From Bryoerythrophyllum caledonicum (lineage: Eukaryota; Streptophyta; Bryopsida; Pottiales; Pottiaceae), in contig OZ020516.1 of the NCBI GenBank assembly GCA_963971425.1, positions 34,832,199 to 34,896,198 of the forward strand: 64,000 nucleotides of DNA, read 5' to 3'. Under the pieces are notes generated by a model, which saw only the letters and a program-made list of their open reading frames with translations, did no database searches and was not told where the DNA came from. This document shows positions 36,398-49,100 of this stretch, in pieces. Position numbers and translations under genes: made by a program. Positions within the stretch are counted from its first letter, which is position 1; each line of letters begins with the position of its first letter.

Positions 36398-36808
36398 GAT
36401 AAACTTACACACTCTATGTATACAACACCTTGCAGGTTGAAATGACAAGAAATCATCTGGTTATGTTTGAAGTGGTTTGCCTTTGTGATGAAAATATTTC
36501 ACGAAGATGTGGTCCTCACCTGAGAGCTATTTGTCGAGATATTATGATGGTTTGACATGACAGATTAAATCCATCACACACCATAAAAAATTCTTCTCTA
36601 ACTTCAATCATAGAAATGTCATTCTCGATTTCTTCATCTCTTTGTTAAACAAACCAAATTTGTTAAAAGAAACAACATAGGTCCAGATAAAATCTTGAAA
36701 GCATTGGTGCAAAGGAAAAATAAAACAACAAATTTACTTGTAAGATTTCTATGATTTCTTTTGTGATTTAATTCTCTTGTTGCGCTTTGCACTAACTGGA
36801 GGAACATA

Positions 36809-37287
36809 CAGTCGACCCTCTTTTAATGATACCTCTACAAGTGTTATTCCTCGATAAATGTTATGAAAAATCTCGCTCCCGAAAAATTAACACTACTAAG
36901 TGTTATGTGTTAAGTGTTAACACATTCTCCGCTCCCTCCTTTGTTAATTTCACCTCTATAAATGTTAAAGTTGGTAAAATTGGAGAAAGTATGGGGTAGT
37001 AAATAAAAGCAAGGCTAGTAAAATGTAATACAAGGTAGTAAAATGTAATACAAGGTAGTAAAATTGGCCAAGTACGATGCAAATTAGGGTTTATGGTGAT
37101 TATTTCGGATGAAAATGTCATGATGGATGAAAAAAATGAATGTAAACTATATTGGTGGATGAAAATTTGATGAAAAATGGATGAAAAATGGCTCAAAAAT
37201 TAGGTCGAAACTCAATATGTGTTATACCTCGATAAGTGTTATGTTTTTGGCCGCTCCCGACCATTAACATTTAAAGAGGGTCGAGTG
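36809..37287. mobile_element. pogo-like Tc1/mariner MITE
   Basis: Inverted ends CAGTCGACCCTCTTTTAATG (left) and CACTCGACCCTCTTTAAATG (right, read inward) are flanked by TA on both sides. Just inside, both ends carry CCTCGATAAxTGTTAT, the sub-terminal style of pogo/Tigger elements. It is 479 bp with no transposase. Confidence 0.75.
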
Positions 37288-37389
37288 TAAGTGGAAAAGG
37301 TCTTACCAAAGGCCAATCCACTATTGGTATGTATTGTAACGAGGGAAAAGTGGAGCTCCCACGACGGATGGCACCTCCTAAGCTGTTGT

Positions 37390-39785
37390 GAAGCAAAAAG
37401 TTTTCAAGAATCTATCCGAGCGTACAACACTATGGCGTTCACTTTTTTAGAAGCCAATATTGATTAATGTTTCGTCCGAGGCGGAAACTACACCTTCCGA
37501 ATTCAAGGCACGTAATATCATGGAATGGGCAAGTTTTTGCTAGCAAAAGGGGAGAATAACAAGTTTTCACAACTATTTACTGTGGATGAGCACGTTGCTC
37601 TAAATGGACAATTGTGAACCTTTGAAAGTCTGGATCACAATATAATGGAGGTGCTCCACAACAATTTATTGGAGCACAATTGTGATGCACAACTTTTTGA
37701 AAGTATTTATTCACAGTTGATAAAGCAACCGGCAATGCATTTTGAATTCTATGTGCTATGCAATCTCAAGATAGATAAAGGCACAACATCACCACAACAA
37801 ATGAGGTTGGCGAAATCATGGTTGGCGACGACTATGATGGCAGCATGTCAAACCAAGATATTATTGTCAAGAGGGTGTATGGGTTTCTTCAACAAATCCT
37901 TGCTCTGCATTGTGCATATTTGACACTGCACTATGTGCTTATCTTTCTCGACGGACATCAAGGATGGTCTTCAAATATCCCATCAAGAGGCTTTGAAGTT
38001 GAAGGCTTGGGATTTGTGAAAGTAGATCTAATACTATTAGAGGCAAGGGCAGATCGAGGAGAGTGATGCACGTGCAACTTTATAGGTACATGCTTCACCA
38101 ACATAACGGCAACGACCACATATTCTATATTGGCCACTTGGTGCAGCAGTACATGGTGAACGCATGGGCATGTGTTGAACAAAACCGGTTGAAGTTCATT
38201 AATGATTATCAAAAGGACTTGCATTGCAACGTTTATATTTGAGTGGTGGATGCTTGAAATGTTGATGACCATTATCAAGCACAAATCGGCCAGAGGTTCA
38301 ACTTGTTGTCATCTCTTTTCAAAGGCAAGCGTCAAATAAATTAGCACTTTCCTAACATCATCACCATTGTACACACATTTAGATAGTCATGTCTTTTCAT
38401 GATCCAAAATGGACTGACATATAAAATAGAACTATAACGAGGACAAATAACATAAGAATTGCCAGATTTGGTTATACGTGTATTCCATTTGAAGTTCCAA
38501 GAGCTGATATCAAATATTTGCCAAAGTGTTGGGATACATGGGGTGAATGAATTTCAGAAGAGAGATCTGCTCCATGCGCACATCCTGTTGATTCTTTCCA
38601 AACAACGAAAATAGGGGACCACAGTCTAGATCAATTAAGTAGTGACTACTAAACTTCCAATCCAATCACTCACTCCAAGGCGTACGAGACAGTGATACGC
38701 TGCTTGATACACGGGTTGTGCGGCGCTCAAAATCCAAACTTCCTTTGCATGGAGTACCAAGCAATACACTGCCAACTTTGTCAAAAAACATGCGCGGACA
38801 GAAATGGCTATCACATGTACGGAAGGAAGAACGACGGGCGCTTCTCTATTGACCGTAATGGTTATCATGTTGACAACCTTTTGGATTGTACTGAAAAACG
38901 TGTATTTGGTACTCTACAAAGTATAACGTGCTCATTAATGCCAAGGTAAGCTTTTTGTGCCACTCGTGCAATGTTGTCCATTATTGTTTCAAGATTAATT
39001 TAAACATTGAAATTTTTGTCAACAATAATGTTCGTCGATCACCGGTGTGATAATACTTATTCACAAAGGTCATGACCGTGCGACCGTGGTCTTGAAAAGC
39101 TCCAAAAAGATTCATCAATACATTGAGGCTATTTAGATTTCCAATGCAAAATGGCTCTTCAACAATTCAACATTTGCGGGTCCATCCACCCAGTAAACAT
39201 ATGTCAATTAGTGTAGGTGATAATCTCTAAGATAATACTAACCCAAATCGAGCCAAAAAGGCATATATGATGGAATGGTTAAAGGTAAATTGGACTATAT
39301 TGGATGCCAAGGAGACATATCATATGAAAATTAGATTGCGTTGACAGTTTTTGTCCAAAAGTGTTGCATTAGTGCTACACAAAGAAATGACTACTCATTT
39401 AATCTTTAAGATTCTGATTTACAAGACTCATTGCTTGACCCGAGTGATTGGGGTGGATATCCTAATAGGTGATTGAGCGGAGTACGTTGCATTCATACCA
39501 TAAATTCTTTTAGATATCCAAAGTGCCATGCTTCATTTTTCAATATGCTCCAAGCAATTTCCAGTCCACATTGCGTATGCCATGACTATCAACAAGTCAT
39601 GAGACTAATGCTTACTGAAGTTGGCATCCATCTCACTAAGGACGTTTTTTGCATGGGCAATTGTATGTTGTATTTTTGTGTGCCACAAATTCAAAAAATA
39701 TGTCAATGTCTTTTAAGAGAAAATTGGATCAAGATGACAAAGATGTGAAGCGCAATGTTGTTGAGAGGGAAATGCTTCACTGATT
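37390..39785 (+). pseudogene. Helitron Rep/helicase relic
   Basis: Fragments in several frames follow the Helitron polyprotein in order: AYNTMAFTF and GGNYTFRIQG (37410-37510), then the VGDDYDGSMSNQDIIVKR piece (37818-37880), then GHLVQQYMVNAWACVEQNRL (about 38130-38200). Next come SFHDPKWTDI (about 38396-38425) and CLIHGLCGAQNPNFLCM with NGYHMYGRKNDGR (38700-38855). GHDRATVV follows (about 39068), then NTNPNRAKKAYMMEWLK (39237-39290). The Pif1-type helicase end gives AYAMTINKS, TEVGIHLTKDVF and a final NVVEREMLH (39570-39781). The Rep HUH motif region is missing between 38430 and 38640. Stops are frequent. Confidence 0.85.
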
Positions 39786-41076
39786 ATAGGCAAATTTTCA
39801 TCCGGCTTTCTAACGATGATGTAACTTTGTGAAGTAAATTGATGTTTGCATATACATATATTTACTTCACTGAGGATTGCTCTTGCCTTGTCAAGGACAA
39901 ACATAGATCTACACTTGATTCATACATTATTTTGGACTTTTTAATTTATCAAAGAAGGGTTTTTATATTTTCAATTTTTTTGAGTGACCTTGAGAGCCTT
40001 TTTGGATCCAAAAGGGCCATCGGTACCACTCTTGGAAAGTTGAAAAGCAAGGTGTAGATATATGAAGAAGATACACCCCAAAAGAATTATGGAAAAAAAC
40101 AAAACCTTTTGAAAGTAGCAAATAAATTTAATCTTTAAATAAAATTGAACTTATTTTTGAAAAACAAAGCAATGGCTTTTATCTTTTCCAAAATTCTCGT
40201 AACAAATTGCTTCAAAATTACAAAACTTTGACCACATCTTTCTCACCAGAACTCCTCCATGGAGACAAAATTTCATGTGAAAATCATTTTTCTGAAAATC
40301 CGTATCCTTTACAGGAATAGTATTCTTACATGCAATCCCACTTAAGAGTGATCCATCTAAAGACTCACTCATTAACGTGATAATAATCAAAACTCATTTG
40401 TGGATTTCAGCAAAAAGTTCTTTCAGGTATCACCCCAGTCGAAGTAATACCGGTATTCAATCGAATTCTCTCCAGCACTCATGCAATGGAGAGCCTAGTA
40501 ATGTGCTGCACAAAAAGTACTCCAATGCTAGGTAGAAAAATCCTTGAAAGCAATGCCCCTCTGAACAGGACAGTTGGTTAGAAATCTCAATGATAAATCT
40601 CCTGTGATGTGAAATATAATCCTTGAGTGCACATCTTGGACGGCAATTCAACAGAGTTCTATTACCAGGAAGTAAACTGACGCTCAACAAGAAACAGAGG
40701 TCGCTCCAGTCTCGGCAAAACTGTTGAGAAGAACAAAACAATTCTCACTCTCACGCAATCATCAAACTCCACAGAAAAGAAGTTGCAGTATAATATATGG
40801 AATAACTTTAGCTCGCAGAAAGCAGGTAACAAAGTTACAAGCTAATTAGACGTTGAATCAAGAGTTTTAGCACCAACTGAGGTGGATTACAATCATAGAA
40901 ATGACCGGATGGATCTACTCAAGGATTTGTGACGTTTGTTGATGGGTCTTTGGTTCTCTCGCACCTTGTGATCTCAAAAAATCTTCAAGAATGCAGAATA
41001 GGGTAACGTCACGGAACCTCATCTCATCTCAGCTCTGTTGTTGTGCTCAAAAATTAGGGGCATAAGTGCGTCAGTG
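39786..41076. other. Spacer, 3' side of the membrane protein gene
   Basis: AT-rich, with no frame of coding character. The right third is probably 3' UTR of the minus-strand gene. Confidence 0.4.
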
Positions 41077-41970
41077 CTATTGAGTCGTGAGGATCCCGAA
41101 CCTGAGTCCGGCCATGCAACCGAAGCCGACGAAAGCCGAAACCACGCAGTGACGCCACGGCGTGTTTTCCAAGGAAGAAACAAACATCCAGAAGAGCGTC
41201 AACACGAACATCATCCCGCCGGCGAATTCCAGGAACTTGAACACGGCCGCGGCCGCGGGGAGCGCCAAGGACCCGAGGTTGTACCCTAACGGATACGCCG
41301 CGGAGGCAACCGCGACGGCCAGGAGCGTCTTCCACCTGCACTTGGTGCCAAAGTACATCGGGACCGCCACAGCCGCGCCTAGGGTTACAAACTGCGGCGC
41401 GAGGAAGACGAGGATCCCCGGGAACTGCAGCACCCAGCGCCCGGAGTTGGCGAGTGAGAAGAACCACATGCCGTACGCCACGTTGCGCAGCCCGACGGCC
41501 ACGGCCGCCAGAATGCCCCCGACGAGAGCGCGCTTGCGCACCGTGGCCGAGTCGAATTCCGCCCTGCGCAGCTCTTGCAACTCCCGCTCCGAGAGACGCG
41601 CGTCGTCCGGGTGCAGCTTGTTCGGCCCCGTGGGCGCGTTGCTCGCCAGCGGCGCCACGAACGTCACCATCACGCCCGCGCCCAGCGCGAACGCCCACGA
41701 CGAGAACACGTTGCCCTCCGTGTCGAGCGTGTCCGCGATCAGCGCAATCGAGATCGCGGCCGCCAGAAAGCTCTTGAGAATGCCATATAGCCACGGCGTC
41801 GGCGCTGGCTTGAAGATGTAGATCACCAGAATCGCGCCCACCAGCGAGCACGGCGTCGCGAAGTACGCGATCCCCTGCGCCGCGCGCACCGCCGGCACCG
41901 GACGCAAGTGCGCCACCACCCCCGCCATCAAATGCCGCCGACTGTAACCACTACTACTCTCCCAAGCCAT
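41077..41970 (-). CDS. Multi-pass membrane protein, unknown family (297 aa)
   Basis: Single-exon frame beginning MAWESSSGYSRRHLMAG. An upstream in-frame Met at 42027 would add 19 hydrophobic residues; I prefer 41970 because the extra part reads like leader sequence. About seven to eight hydrophobic spans are visible, at roughly residues 32-53, 60-80, 92-112, 148-170, 180-204, 214-240, 244-262 and 270-292. A hydrophilic loop at 113-147 (HPDDARLSERELQELRRAEF) has helical charged character. The CDS is strongly GC-rich while its flanks are AT-rich, like the SWP73 exon, which supports a real conserved gene. No transporter signature was recognised. Confidence 0.7.
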   Translation of the reverse strand: MAWESSSGYSRRHLMAGVVAHLRPVPAVRAAQGIAYFATPCSLVGAILVIYIFKPAPTPWLYGILKSFLAAAISIALIADTLDTEGNVFSSWAFALGAGVMVTFVAPLASNAPTGPNKLHPDDARLSERELQELRRAEFDSATVRKRALVGGILAAVAVGLRNVAYGMWFFSLANSGRWVLQFPGILVFLAPQFVTLGAAVAVPMYFGTKCRWKTLLAVAVASAAYPLGYNLGSLALPAAAAVFKFLEFAGGMMFVLTLFWMFVSSLENTPWRHCVVSAFVGFGCMAGLRFGILTTQ

Positions 41971-42540
41971 CGCTGCCACAACAAAACACCTCACAAACCT
42001 CAAAAAACCATAGCCAACGAACAACACAGATTAGAGCCCTCCACGCCATCGCTGCAGAAGACTAGCTTCACACACAGCAACAACTCCCGCATTGCTGCAA
42101 TCGTCAACAGAGGTGAGAGTGTCGGGGGCTACTTACCTGCTCGATAAACCCCTAAACCCCAGCCGCACGACGATGGCGAAGCCTGAGCCGGTCACGGCAG
42201 CATTGTTGTCTAGAAGCGGGGATCTACAAGTTTGCGAGGCATTGATGTTGGTTGATAAGGCGTGGTAGTGGTGCAGAAACTGAGTTGGATTGAGAAGGCA
42301 CGTTGTTGTTGCTGGGGGTGGTGGGTGTTGGGTGTTGGAAGAGTGGGTTATGCGATCCACAGATTGCAGCTTGTTCGGCGGGTTTGTGGGCGCCGAAGCG
42401 GAGGTGCTTGTCCTGGAAATATCGACTCACGTGCGTTGGCGCATTGGCTGAGAGGGGGAGCTACACCAGGAGTTATAGTTAGTGTGCATTTAAAGAAGGA
42501 GAAGAACTGGGGTCCCTGGAGGAGACCGGCGTGATTCTAG
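41971..42540. other. Upstream region of the membrane protein gene
   Basis: Probable 5' UTR and promoter of the minus-strand gene. No clear motif was seen. LINE sequence begins at about 42540. Confidence 0.4.
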
Positions 42541-42850
42541 TGTTTGTTCAATCAGCCACCACCTTTATCCCTTCAATGACAACCCTTGAAGAAACATTCA
42601 AAATTCCCATGTCCTCAATCAAGGCCACCTTCACGAGTATTAACGCTATCGCAATCCAACATGCTATGTCCATACTCCTACATAAAAGAAAACTCAAAAA
42701 CAACCAACCCATCCCCGACACTCCAGACCCCCATGAAAACCTACTCATCGTCTCCTTGCATGAACCCCCTTGGCGTCATTGGTTCTCAGTTCTTAGTTAC
42801 TTGTTACGTGGTACGTGGTGTCTACCCTCAAGAGGGGAAAGTAGTTCCAT
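42540..42850 (+). mobile_element. LINE copy 3 (5'-truncated, opposite strand)
   Basis: Plus-strand fragment of the same LINE family. The frame encodes TTFIPSMTTLEETFKIP and AIAIQHAMSILLHKRKLKNN, matching the very C-terminus of the polyprotein, followed by the 3'-UTR block CTACCCTCAAGAGGGG ending GTAGTTCCA. It lacks the terminal hairpin and tail. Instead it meets the GAA tail of LINE copy 2 head-on at 42850-42852, giving an inverted pair about 100 bp apart. Confidence 0.8.
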
Positions 42851-42863
42851 AGAAGAAGAAGAA

Positions 42864-42892
42864 CGCCGGTCTCCGAAGGAGGCCGGCGTGAA
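42864..42892 (-). other. 3'-terminal hairpin of LINE copy 2
   Basis: Sense strand GCCGGCCTCC, loop TTC, GGAGACCGGC. Compared with copy 1, stem position 7 changes T-A to C-G and position 8 changes C-G to T-A. Position 5 becomes paired and position 6 unpaired. The loop is identical. Confidence 0.75.
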
Positions 42893-43132
42893 TAAAGTGT
42901 CTGTTCGTTCCACTACTAAGACCATGCCCAGAGGACAAGGAATTAGTGAGCTGGAACTACTTCCCTCTCTCGAGGGTGGACACTATGTAACAAGAAACCA
43001 AAGAACCGCAAGTCAACCAACCAACCAACAAATCACAAACCACGCAACTAGCCAACGAACTAACCACAAACCAGGCAAGTAGTCAAAAACCTTAAAACCA
43101 ACTAATCATGAAAATCAAGGCGGGGCCAGAAT

Positions 43133-46100
43133 TTAGGAGGGGTCCTGTGTATCGGGGAGGGCTTGGTTGTTTTCGATTTTGCGTTTATGTAGAAGAATGG
43201 ACATGGCATGTTGGATAGCTATGGTGTTAATGTTTTTAAAGGATGTTTTAATTGTTTCAATGGGTATCTTGAAGGTGTCTTCTAGAGTTTTCATAGATGG
43301 GATAAAGGTGGTGGCCCGAGCGCTGGATGTGATTACCATAAGGGGGTCGACATTCCATCCAAGGGCGATGATGTCGTCAATAAGGGGTTGGTATTTGTCT
43401 ATTTTATTTTGGATTGTTTCCGGGGAAAATCTATCGTTGCAATATGTGAATTCAATGAATTGAATGGTGTAGTCTTGGTTGACGTTATCGGGTGGTGGGT
43501 CATTGTATGGTAAACCTTTGACACAAAGGATGTCCGGTTTGAGCCTAGCGTTGCAATGACATCTTTGGGTCGTACATGAGCATGGGAGTAGCCACGGGAG
43601 GACCGTATTTTCTTGTGGATTGTTATTGAAAGTGCCGGCGTTCATTAGTATAAAACATCTCGATTTATTGTAGGAGGTGATTAGTTTTCGGACTTCCCAT
43701 ACCGCTTTGTTATGTCTTTTAACAATTAGGGAGTGTATGTGGTGGTTTTGGCATTCGAGTAGAACATGTAGCCATGTGCCGGGGTCCATTGAGGGGCATA
43801 TGGGGCATGTTATGGATGGAAATCTTTCTATTCCAAAGAAGAGTTGTTTACGGGTGTTTCCCATGCATTGACCGGTACGGAATTTCATAAGGCATGTTAT
43901 TTGTGAATCGGTGATGATGGGGTTTTTCCAAAAATTTGTAGAGAGTTCATTGTCTATGTCATTGTTGTTAGTCCACTTTTCTATGTTAGGAAAGTTGTCT
44001 GTGATTGTGTCAAGATTGTTATGTAGGTCTTGTTTTTTGAGGTATTTGCTCAGGAATCTAACCGGGCCTTTATCGGGGGTGTCTTCTTTGAAGGGCCATT
44101 CTTCTTTTTGGAAATAGTAAGGAGTGGCATGGGCGTGTTCATGTGGGTCTTTGGCATTTTTATGTGATTTTTCTCTTCCTTCTTTTGCAAGTTTATCCGC
44201 TTATTCATTGCCATCAATATTAGCATGGGCTCGGACTTTGTGGAGGGTTGTGATTTTTTCTCTTTTTAGTATCATTTGGACCATTGATTCTAGTATGATT
44301 CGGTCGGGGTGACTATTATGGAGGGTAGGATGTGTTATTTGGGTGTTTAATAAGTATAGTGCGTTAATGCAATCTGTAAATATGTACACCGGTTCATTGT
44401 TGTATTTTGTTGAGACAATTTCTAGTGTTTTGTGGATGGCCATTAGTTCTGCTCTGAGGATATTTTGCAGTCCATGTAGTCTTTTGGCTAGTTTGATTTC
44501 TTTCGTTGCGTTGTATATTCCATAACCGGCTTTTTCTCTGCGCCAAGATCTCGGGCTAATTTGTTCTGGCGGTTTAAAGGAACCATCAGTATAGTAGCTA
44601 TATTCGGGGTTAAATTTAGGTGGGGTGTTAGTTTGATACTCCGGGAGGGGTGGGGGTGTTAAGGTGTAGTTTAGTGTATTGTTATTGTAGTGTAGTTTGG
44701 ACCATTTTTTGCTTCTGTTGACAGGTGTTTGCATTGGCGTTGGTGGGGTCAATTGTGTGAATATCCGGTGTACGTTTAGAGTCTTTGCTATGGAGGAGAG
44801 TTCTTCTAGTTGTTCTTGTGTGCTTAGAGTATGATTTTGGTGGTGGATGCATATTATTTGTAGAGTGGATGGTTCAATTCTGGGTTTTTTTAGATCTAGT
44901 AGGATGGTGGGTTCTTCATATGTTATTGAATCCGCTTCGAATATTGTGATGATGTGTGTATCGGGAAAGGGGCCCGAGTGTGGATTATGATTTTGGTTCC
45001 AGTTTTTGTCTGGGGTTATGATTAGGGTGGAGGTGTGGTTTGGGTCATGTTTGGCCGCAAGGCGGGCCCAATGTAGAGCTTGTTGTGTTTCTTCTTCATT
45101 GTGTGGGTGGGCCATACCATTACCTATCCATTTGTGGTCAAAGGCTTTGCCTAGTGATCCGAATATTTTATCTCTTTCAAAGGGGGAGTAAAATTTGTTG
45201 AGTTTGGTGGGGCATGTGACGGGGGAGGAGAAATATGAGTGTTGGATGTTGAATGTGGAGATTAGTGAATTAAGTATAGGTATGGGTAGTGTATATTGTG
45301 TAAGTTTAAGGGGGTTATTTTTTAGTATTCTATATTTGTATCTTTGGTATAGCCAAATGACTTCGGTTTCGAATGGTTGGGTTGTTGGTTCAATGTTTGT
45401 AGGGGTTTGTAGTTTAGTATTGTATTGATTCCACAACCATGTGAGCCTAGTGATTGGGATGGTAAAAAGATGCCTTCCATCTTCTTCGTATAAGTGTGCT
45501 TGGTCTTTGTCAATTTTTATTGTGTTAGATGAGGTAAGAGTGTCTTTTTCGGGGTTGCATTCTGTTGTGTAGATGTTTAGTAGGGGGATTATTGTGGATG
45601 GGGTGACGGACCTTGTGTCTTGGGGTTGGTTTTGTGGGTGGTGAGCTTGGATAATTTCGGTGTAGAATTTGTGTTGAGTTCTTTGATAACATTGTGTCAA
45701 TTTATTTGTGTTATGTGAGATGGTGTTTTGGTTGTGTCTTGGGAAGAGGTTTCTTTGGAGGAGCCATTTGTTGTAAGTGTGGTTATTGTGAGTCCATTGG
45801 CATAGATATCTAGTGTAATTGTTTTCTATTTGGTTTTTATCTATTTTTCCCTTGTATTCGTGGTGTATGATGTTGTTAATGGGATAGGTGGTGGGGTTTT
45901 TGAGGATGTGGTTTGGGGGGTGGGGGTAGTGTAGGTGGGAGTGGGGAGGGTGGATCGATTGTATGGTGATATTTCTTGGGGTGATGTCATTGTTTATAGT
46001 GATGAATGGGTCTCTAATTGTATGAGAGTATGTATGTGTATTGATATGTGTATTGGGTGGGGGGGGATATATTGGGTGACAAAAGAGTTGTCGTGCAATT

Positions 46101-49100
46101 TTAGGGCACTTTTAATAAGTTTTGATGGGGTGAAGTGGTAGGTTTTAAATTCTTCATTGTTTATGATGTGTGTTCCGTTGGGTAGGGAGATTTGTTTTAG
46201 TTCGTAGATATTTTTTGTTAGGAGTTTTTGTAATAACTTTTGAGATAATTGTGTGTTGAGTGTATTATGGTTTTGTGTTTCAAGAGTCCAGGCTTTTTCT
46301 AGTGTTGTTGGTTCTGTAAGAAAGTTGGGGAGAGTGTTTTTTAGGTGGACTTTTGCTACGTATTTTAGTAAAAAGAAGGTACGTGTTATTGGTGATCTTG
46401 TACAATTTGTCTTTTTTATTCTACGTATGTTTTCTGCCCTTCCATATTGTGCGAGGATGTGGTGTGTTAGGCCTTTGTATATTTTTCCAAGTCTGCTACT
46501 GTCATTTAGAGCGTTCTGGAGTTGTTCTCCTATGCATCTAAGGTATGCGTTTTTTAGTGAGAAGGCTTCTAGTCCAAAGAGGTTGTGTGGAAGTTGGGTA
46601 ATTATGTTAGACATACATTTTGGCATGCCGCATACGGTTTTTTGTGTGGTAGTTATTTTTTGGTCCAGTTTTTTGATGGCGGGCATTGAGTATAGTACCA
46701 CGTAGAAGTTGTATGCCACGCCCAGTCTTAAAACTGTGTCGATCATTTTTATTTTTTGTTTCATAGTGGCCGGACAAGCTACTAGTTCTTTGCATTGTTT
46801 GATTAATTTTGTGGTGGTGGCATGAATTTGGATTTTCCATTTTAGGGAGGGGACGAGACTTCTTCCTAGATATGTGTATGGTTCGTTTTGGTGTAGAACA
46901 GGTATTTGTTGGTTTCGGTAATTAATGTTAGAGGTTTGTATTAGGTCTTTGAATGCGGTGGGGTTTGTTTTTGATTTATTTGGGCATCCAGTGATGGCAC
47001 ATTTTGGGACCCCTACATCCATACCTGTCCATTTGCAATACCTGTCTATTTTGTTGAGTTGTATTTTTATGGCGTTGATTTTGTTGGTTATGGCCGCAAG
47101 GTCGTCCGCATATGCCGTGGAGTTGATGGTGGTTTGTGATGTCCCGAATGTATATCCATTGTTGCCTCTATCTAGCCATCGAAGTAGTGGTTCTAGGAAT
47201 ATAATAAATAAATATGGGCTTAGGGTATCTCCTTGTATTGTTTCCCTTTGGATGGCTATGGGTTTAGTTTTACCAAAGTGTTCTCCTGTGTAGGAAGTTG
47301 AGGATTCGGAGTATATATTTCCCACTAGTGCGGTGGCGTCTCTGGGGTATCCAAGGTCCGTCATTATGGCTAAAAGTCTAGCGTGGTCAATAGAGCCGAA
47401 GGCATTTTTAAAGTCGACATACAATATAAATATGTCTTGGTTTGTAAATGTACATCTTCTAATGCGGCTATTATTGTTTGGATTTGTCTAGCGGTGCTTC
47501 TTTCTGCGCGGAATCCTTCTTGACTATCATGTAGTATTTTATGTTTTTCGCCATATGATGATAATATTGATGTGAGTGTGCTCGTAAATAGTTTATAGAT
47601 GGTATTGGCTAGTGCGATGGGTCTATGGTTCGGTAGCATGGATGGATCTCCTTTTTTGTATAGTAGGATCGTTGCACTTGTTTTCCATGAAGCGGGGATT
47701 TGTCTTTGTTTGTAGCAGTGGGAGAAGAAGAGGTTTAGTAGTTTGTGGAACCTTGGGGGCATATTTTTTAGGATAGAGTTCGGTATGCGGTCCGGTCCGG
47801 GGGCTTTGTTATTTCCTAGGTTACGTAGACATGTGTCATATGTAGCTTGTTTAAAGTATGTGTGTAGTGGGGTTTCCGGGTCTCCTCTTGTTTCTAATGT
47901 GAATCCATCTAGGTCATGCCATGGATATTGTCATACTGCGCATGTGCATGTAGTGCGGTGGTCCGGTTGATAGTTGCATGTGTTTACCATAGGTGTGTTG
48001 TTTTTTGTTTGTTGGTTAAATATTTCGTTTGCAATGTCTCTGGGCTAGTTAGTATATTGTTATAATGGTCGATGATGCAGTCTAATGGTGGGGACTCCAT
48101 ATTTTTGAATATTCTTCTGTTTATTTTCTTGGGGCTAGTTTCATATAGTTGTCTGTATTTGGAGATGGCTTTTCGAATGTTTTCTTGGGTATGTTTGGTG
48201 GTGATTTTTCGGGCTTGTATGTTGGCATTTTTTGCAATTAATGCTATGTCATTTATCCATGTGTCGTGAGGTAGGTGTATGGGGGGTGGATTAGGGATTT
48301 GTGTGTGTTGAAGGTTTTGGAGTTCGTTGAGAATAGGGTGGTTTCGCCATTGGGGGTTGTTATTTACGATTCTTATGGTTTTCCGTATGGTGTGGTAGAT
48401 GGTTAGATGTTGTTTTCATGTTTTAGATAGTTTCCGGGGTAAATATCCACCTTGTTGTGATGTTCGATTTGTCATTTGTGGTATGGGTTGGGCTTTGCAA
48501 GTTAGTTCAATTGTATTGGATATGTTGTTGATGAGTGTATCTAGGGTGTGACAGACTTCTTGCCATTGTGTTTGAGAAAGATGGTTATTAGATTCCAATT
48601 CGTTTATTAGGGAGTCAATGCGTAGTGAGTTTTCCTCGAAGAATTTTGTGTTGAATAATTCTATGTTGTTTTGTGGGATGGGGTTGAGGATACGTATGTG
48701 GTCATTGTTTATGTTGGTTGGTGTACGGTTTATAAATGTGTTGTTTGGGATGTGGAGTTGTATAGCTGAGTGATCGGAGTTCAGATGAATGTTATTATTT
48801 GTTGTGGAGGTAAATGTGGTATGGTTAGTTGCACGGACGTAGAATCCATCAATTAGGCTCCAGTTGCTATAGTTGTATCTTCCTTGTCTAGAGTATACAG
48901 CGTTTGTGGGAATGTAATTAAAGTTTAGGTTTTCTGTAAATTCTTTCCATTGAAGGTCTATTAATTGTGGTGGTGTGTGTTGGTTTCCGTTTTGTCTACC
49001 TATGAGGGCAATGTCTCTATTGAAATCACCGCATAAGATGTGGTTGTGGTTAGGGTCGTTGGTAATATGGGTGGTGATGTTAGTTTTGATGTCCTCGGTA

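Noticed and set aside
41054-41851. 265-codon minus frame and several plus frames over the membrane protein gene
   Set aside because: Other-frame shadows of a GC-rich CDS; Gly/Arg/Ala-rich without hydrophobic pattern or domain.
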